A stretch of 32,684 bases of DNA from a virus, in IMG/VR virus record IMGVR_UViG_3300030451_002260, positions 1-32,684 of that record. One strand, given 5' to 3'. The position numbers were made by a program, and so were the translations under genes. How positions within the stretch are numbered: the first letter of the stretch is position 1; each line of letters begins with the position of its first letter. The notes below the pieces were generated by a model. It searched no databases, was not told the DNA's origin, and saw nothing but the letters and a program-made list of their open reading frames with translations. This document shows positions 30,723 to 32,684 of the stretch, one piece after another.

Positions 30723-31616
30723 ATGGCTAAACACTATCAAGGTACTTCCGCAGGTCCAACTTCGGATACCGAATTTATCCCTCAGGTTTGGGCTGAAGGG
30801 ATTTACAAATACTTCGAAAGAAAGAGCATATTCAGAGGATTAATTGATGATTACTCCGCAAGTTTTGGCGGTGCTAAAAAAGGCGATACAATCCACATTC
30901 CTGAAGTGTCTCTTATTTCTGCAAGTGATAAACTCGAAAACAACGATGTTGAGTATGATGCAACAGCTTCTACTGAGACATTGCTTGTGGTCAATAAACA
31001 CAAATATGTCGCTAAATTATTCGAAGATATTTTAGAAATTCAGGGAAATCCTGATTTAGTATCTAAATATACTCGTATGATGGGAGAGGCATTATCTCGT
31101 CAAATGGATGCTGATATTTGGGCAGAGTTACAAACTTTGAACCAGTCAGTTACTCTTTCCGCAGATGACGTTCTATCTGCAGATAAGTTTGAGGAAGCTC
31201 TAGCTAATCTTGGAGAGAATGACGTTCCTTATATGGAAGGCGACACTTTCATGGTTGTTAATCCAACATTATATGCTGATATCTTGAACCCATCAGGCGG
31301 ACTTGCTCAATACTTCATCAGAGCAGACGCGGGTGGCGAAGGTAACGGACTTAGAAGCGGAATGGTTGGCTCACTTTACGGAATAGACGTATTTATGAGT
31401 AATACTATATCTGCGGGCGGAACAGCATCTACTATTAGTGGTGCAATATTCCATAGGTCAGCGGCTGCAATTGCGGTGCAAAATGATGTTAGACTTCAGA
31501 CCGAATACTCGATTGATGCACTTGGAACCAAGATTGTTTCTGACGTTCTGTATGGTGTAAAAGTTCTTGATGATTCGGATAATATCAGAGGAGTCAAGTT
31601 CACAAACGTTACTTAA
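30723..31616 (+). CDS. Major capsid protein
   Basis: This 297-residue protein follows the scaffold behind AAAGGAG and is followed by a strong terminator, as expected for the most abundant virion protein. Sequence features of HK97-fold coats of the marine and T7/P22-like type include FIPQVWAEGIYKYFERKSIF at the N-arm, GDTIHIPEVSLISASDKLEN (E-loop region), EALSRQMDADIWAELQTL (spine helix) and VQNDVRLQTEYSIDALGTKI near the end. I see no N-terminal protease-cleaved delta domain. Confidence 0.93.
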   Translation: MAKHYQGTSAGPTSDTEFIPQVWAEGIYKYFERKSIFRGLIDDYSASFGGAKKGDTIHIPEVSLISASDKLENNDVEYDATASTETLLVVNKHKYVAKLFEDILEIQGNPDLVSKYTRMMGEALSRQMDADIWAELQTLNQSVTLSADDVLSADKFEEALANLGENDVPYMEGDTFMVVNPTLYADILNPSGGLAQYFIRADAGGEGNGLRSGMVGSLYGIDVFMSNTISAGGTASTISGAIFHRSAAAIAVQNDVRLQTEYSIDALGTKIVSDVLYGVKVLDDSDNIRGVKFTNVT

Positions 31617-31640
31617 TTGTTACTGTTTGTTAGTATCTCG

Positions 31641-31680
31641 AAAAAGCCCTGTCTTAATTGATGGGGCTTTTTTGTTTGTA
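31641..31680 (+). terminator. Intrinsic terminator after the major capsid gene
   Basis: AAAAAGCCC (31641-31649) pairs with GGGCTTTTT (31664-31672) around a 14-base loop, and the 3' side runs on in T-rich sequence. Being A/T symmetrical at its ends, it could also stop transcription from the right. It separates the head genes from the decoration and fibre genes. Confidence 0.9.
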
Positions 31681-31730
31681 TGATTAAGACATAAAGCAAT
31701 AAGTTTTGTAAAAGATTTTAGGAGAATTAA

Positions 31731-31904
31731 ATGTTGCAAATATGGAAACATCCTAAGAAAGCAATGACTCACAAGGTGGAAGATAGACAGGCTAAAAAAC
31801 ATCCTGAGTTTATTGTTAAATTAAAAAGAGAGGGTTTCGAATTAGTGAATCCCCCGAAAAAGAAATCTGCAAAAAAGAAGAAAAAGAAAGCGGATAAAAA
31901 ATAA
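31731..31904 (+). CDS. Small Lys-rich protein (57 aa)
   Basis: A 57-codon ORF has a strong site (TTAGGAGAATTAA before ATG). It starts MLQIWKHPKKAMTHKVEDRQ and ends in a run of lysines after NPPKKKSAKKK. The tail is like those of DNA-binding or decoration-associated proteins. It follows the capsid terminator, so it needs its own promoter or read-through; I found no convincing promoter in the 60 bases between. Function is unknown. Confidence 0.62.
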   Translation: MLQIWKHPKKAMTHKVEDRQAKKHPEFIVKLKREGFELVNPPKKKSAKKKKKKADKK

Positions 31905-31923
31905 CACTTAACGGCTCATTCAC

Positions 31924-31939
31924 GGTTGAGTCATCAACC
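31924..31939 (+). other. Short perfect hairpin
   Basis: GGTTGA-GTCA-TCAACC forms a 6-bp stem with a 4-base loop in the leader of the decoration-like gene. There is no T-run, so it is not a terminator. RNA processing or stability is possible. Confidence 0.35.
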
Positions 31940-31959
31940 TTAGAGATTAGGAGAATAAA

Positions 31960-32283
31960 ATGGCTAACAACTTTCACAAGTATTCGGTTCAAGAATCTAA
32001 TAACCTACAGCTTGGACAGAACGGAGCATTATACGACAGCACAGGCGGTACTTTCCATGAAGGCAATTTCGTAGCCTTTCAAATAGTGTCGAGTGCATCA
32101 TTCACAGTTTTAGAGGTTGCTAACGGAAGGCACATAGGAACAGCACTAGACTCAGATGGCGACAGCCAAACTATCTCAGGCAATAGTATTACAGGAGTAA
32201 CATTCAATGCGGGAACTGTTATATTTGGGAACTGGGTAGGCTTTGAGTTAAATAGTGGTTCGGTGATTGCTTACTATGGTTAA
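31960..32283 (+). CDS. Head decoration-like/structural protein (107 aa)
   Basis: The 107-residue protein is beta-rich with no long helices: LGQNGALYDSTGGTFHEGNF, VAFQIVSSASFTVLEVANGR, then VTFNAGTVIFGNWVGFELNS ending YYG. The V-F-x-A-G-T-V-I-x-G-x-W pattern is common in small phage head or tail surface proteins near the capsid gene. TTAGGAGAATAAA gives a strong site. A capsid decoration protein is the best guess from size, composition and position; a tail-fibre-associated protein is the alternative. Confidence 0.65.
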   Translation: MANNFHKYSVQESNNLQLGQNGALYDSTGGTFHEGNFVAFQIVSSASFTVLEVANGRHIGTALDSDGDSQTISGNSITGVTFNAGTVIFGNWVGFELNSGSVIAYYG

Positions 32284-32389
32284 TCTTGGCTTAAAAATAA
32301 AAACAACAATAATTGAGGTTCTCGGACAATTTTGGGAATCGTATTCAGATTTATGGGAAAATAAAGACGAAAATTGGGAGGGTGCTTAA
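32276..32389 (+). CDS. Small Trp/Glu-rich protein (37 aa)
   Basis: A 37-codon ORF overlaps the decoration-like gene by 8 bases and ends immediately before the next ATG, leaving no gap. It reads MVNLGLKIKTTIIEVLGQFW then ESYSDLWENKDENWEGA, with W-E three times at 7- to 8-residue spacing. The same W-E-N pattern recurs in the ORF at 28869. Its last codons (GGGAGGGTGCTTAA) provide the ribosome binding site of the fibre gene. Expression is plausible but unproven. Confidence 0.45.
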   Translation: MVNLGLKIKTTIIEVLGQFWESYSDLWENKDENWEGA

Positions 32390-32684
32390 ATGTCACTAAC
32401 TGGTAAACAGATTCAAAATTCATACAAAGACTTATTGCAAATGAATAAAAGCAATGTTGGTATAGACGGAACTCTTGGTACTGTTCAAGATGGAGAAGGT
32501 ACTTCTTCGCCATTAATGTTGTCGGACACTCAAATAAAGTCTACTAGCAACACAGCTATGCGAAGCGGTATCGTAGGGTTTGTTCATAATTTTGCAGATG
32601 ACTTATCAACTGGGAATCATTATATCCCTTGGTCAGACGAGATAGAGAGTACACTCGCGGGTGGTAGGTATTACTATGCCATGC
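32390..32684 (+). CDS. Short fibre/receptor-binding protein, N-terminal part (continues at position 6)
   Basis: ATG follows GGGAGGGTGCTTAA. The 98 codons here continue at the other contig end after removing the 5-base overlap, giving 209 residues. The N-terminus (LTGKQIQNSYKDLLQM, then VQDGEGTSSPLML) closely matches that of the next gene (LTDKQLKDTYKGLL, then TDGNGNDSGLEL). This shared motif probably anchors both to the same place on the virion. HNFADDLSTGNHYIPW pairs with HNIISGGTTLTNNWYRLPW in the paralog. With its short shaft it may be a decoy or second receptor-binding protein. Confidence 0.72.
   Translation, partial: MSLTGKQIQNSYKDLLQMNKSNVGIDGTLGTVQDGEGTSSPLMLSDTQIKSTSNTAMRSGIVGFVHNFADDLSTGNHYIPWSDEIESTLAGGRYYYAM

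Noticed and set aside
1-32684. CRISPR array, insertion sequence or integrase
   Set aside because: No regularly spaced repeats, transposase motifs or recombinase active-site patterns were seen on either strand by eye.

Overview
The window reads as the complete, circularly closed genome of a tailed bacteriophage with a long tail (siphovirus-like), about 32.7 kb and AT-rich. The last five bases repeat the first five (CATGC). Merging them joins the gene cut off at the right end (32390 onward) to the ORF at the left end into one uninterrupted 209-codon gene, so the linear ends look arbitrary. Small basic proteins, beta-rich head and fibre proteins with LTxKQ-type N-termini, and the overall gene set resemble uncultured marine phages as I remember them. 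The host cannot be named, but strong AGGAG/GGGGG ribosome binding sites argue for one that uses Shine-Dalgarno initiation. I see no integrase, DNA polymerase, tRNA or CRISPR array, so the phage is probably virulent and replicates with host enzymes.

Layout on the circle. (1) 17.5-25.7 kb, rightward: early and middle genes. These are small unknown proteins, a winged-helix protein, a protein with an SSB-like acidic tail, a NinG/HNH-like zinc nuclease, a DnaD-like replisome organizer, and a cluster of ParB-like protein, bicupin, zinc-ribbon protein, PAPS-reductase-like PP-loop enzyme (IbrA-like) and second ParB-like protein (IbrB-like). (2) 25.7-31.6 kb: small and large terminase, portal, virion morphogenesis and minor head proteins, scaffold and major capsid protein, closed by a clear intrinsic terminator. 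(3) 31.7 kb through the contig junction to 1.5 kb: a decoration-like protein and two paralogous fibre or receptor-binding proteins. (4) 1.5-4.9 kb: membrane and coiled-coil proteins, basic proteins, a GH108-type endolysin and a zinc-ribbon metallophosphoesterase. (5) 4.9-14.3 kb: connector, tail completion, tail tube, tail assembly chaperones joined by a -1 frameshift, tape measure and tail-tip proteins. (6) 14.5-17.4 kb, leftward: the only minus-strand block, a GS-like amidoligase, a class II glutamine amidotransferase, a gamma-glutamylcyclotransferase-like enzyme and a small Cro-like HTH protein.

The most interesting parts are the leftward amidoligase operon, a predicted peptide or amide-modification pathway under its own promoter and probable repressor; its divergent control region (17364-17571), where both promoters are followed five bases after the -10 by the same CCATGACAAATGAYA sequence in mirror orientation; a compact structured element at 14350-14450 where the two converging transcription units meet; and the ParB/cupin/PP-loop cluster just upstream of the terminase genes. 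Functions are assigned from motifs read by eye; no database search or structure prediction was run.
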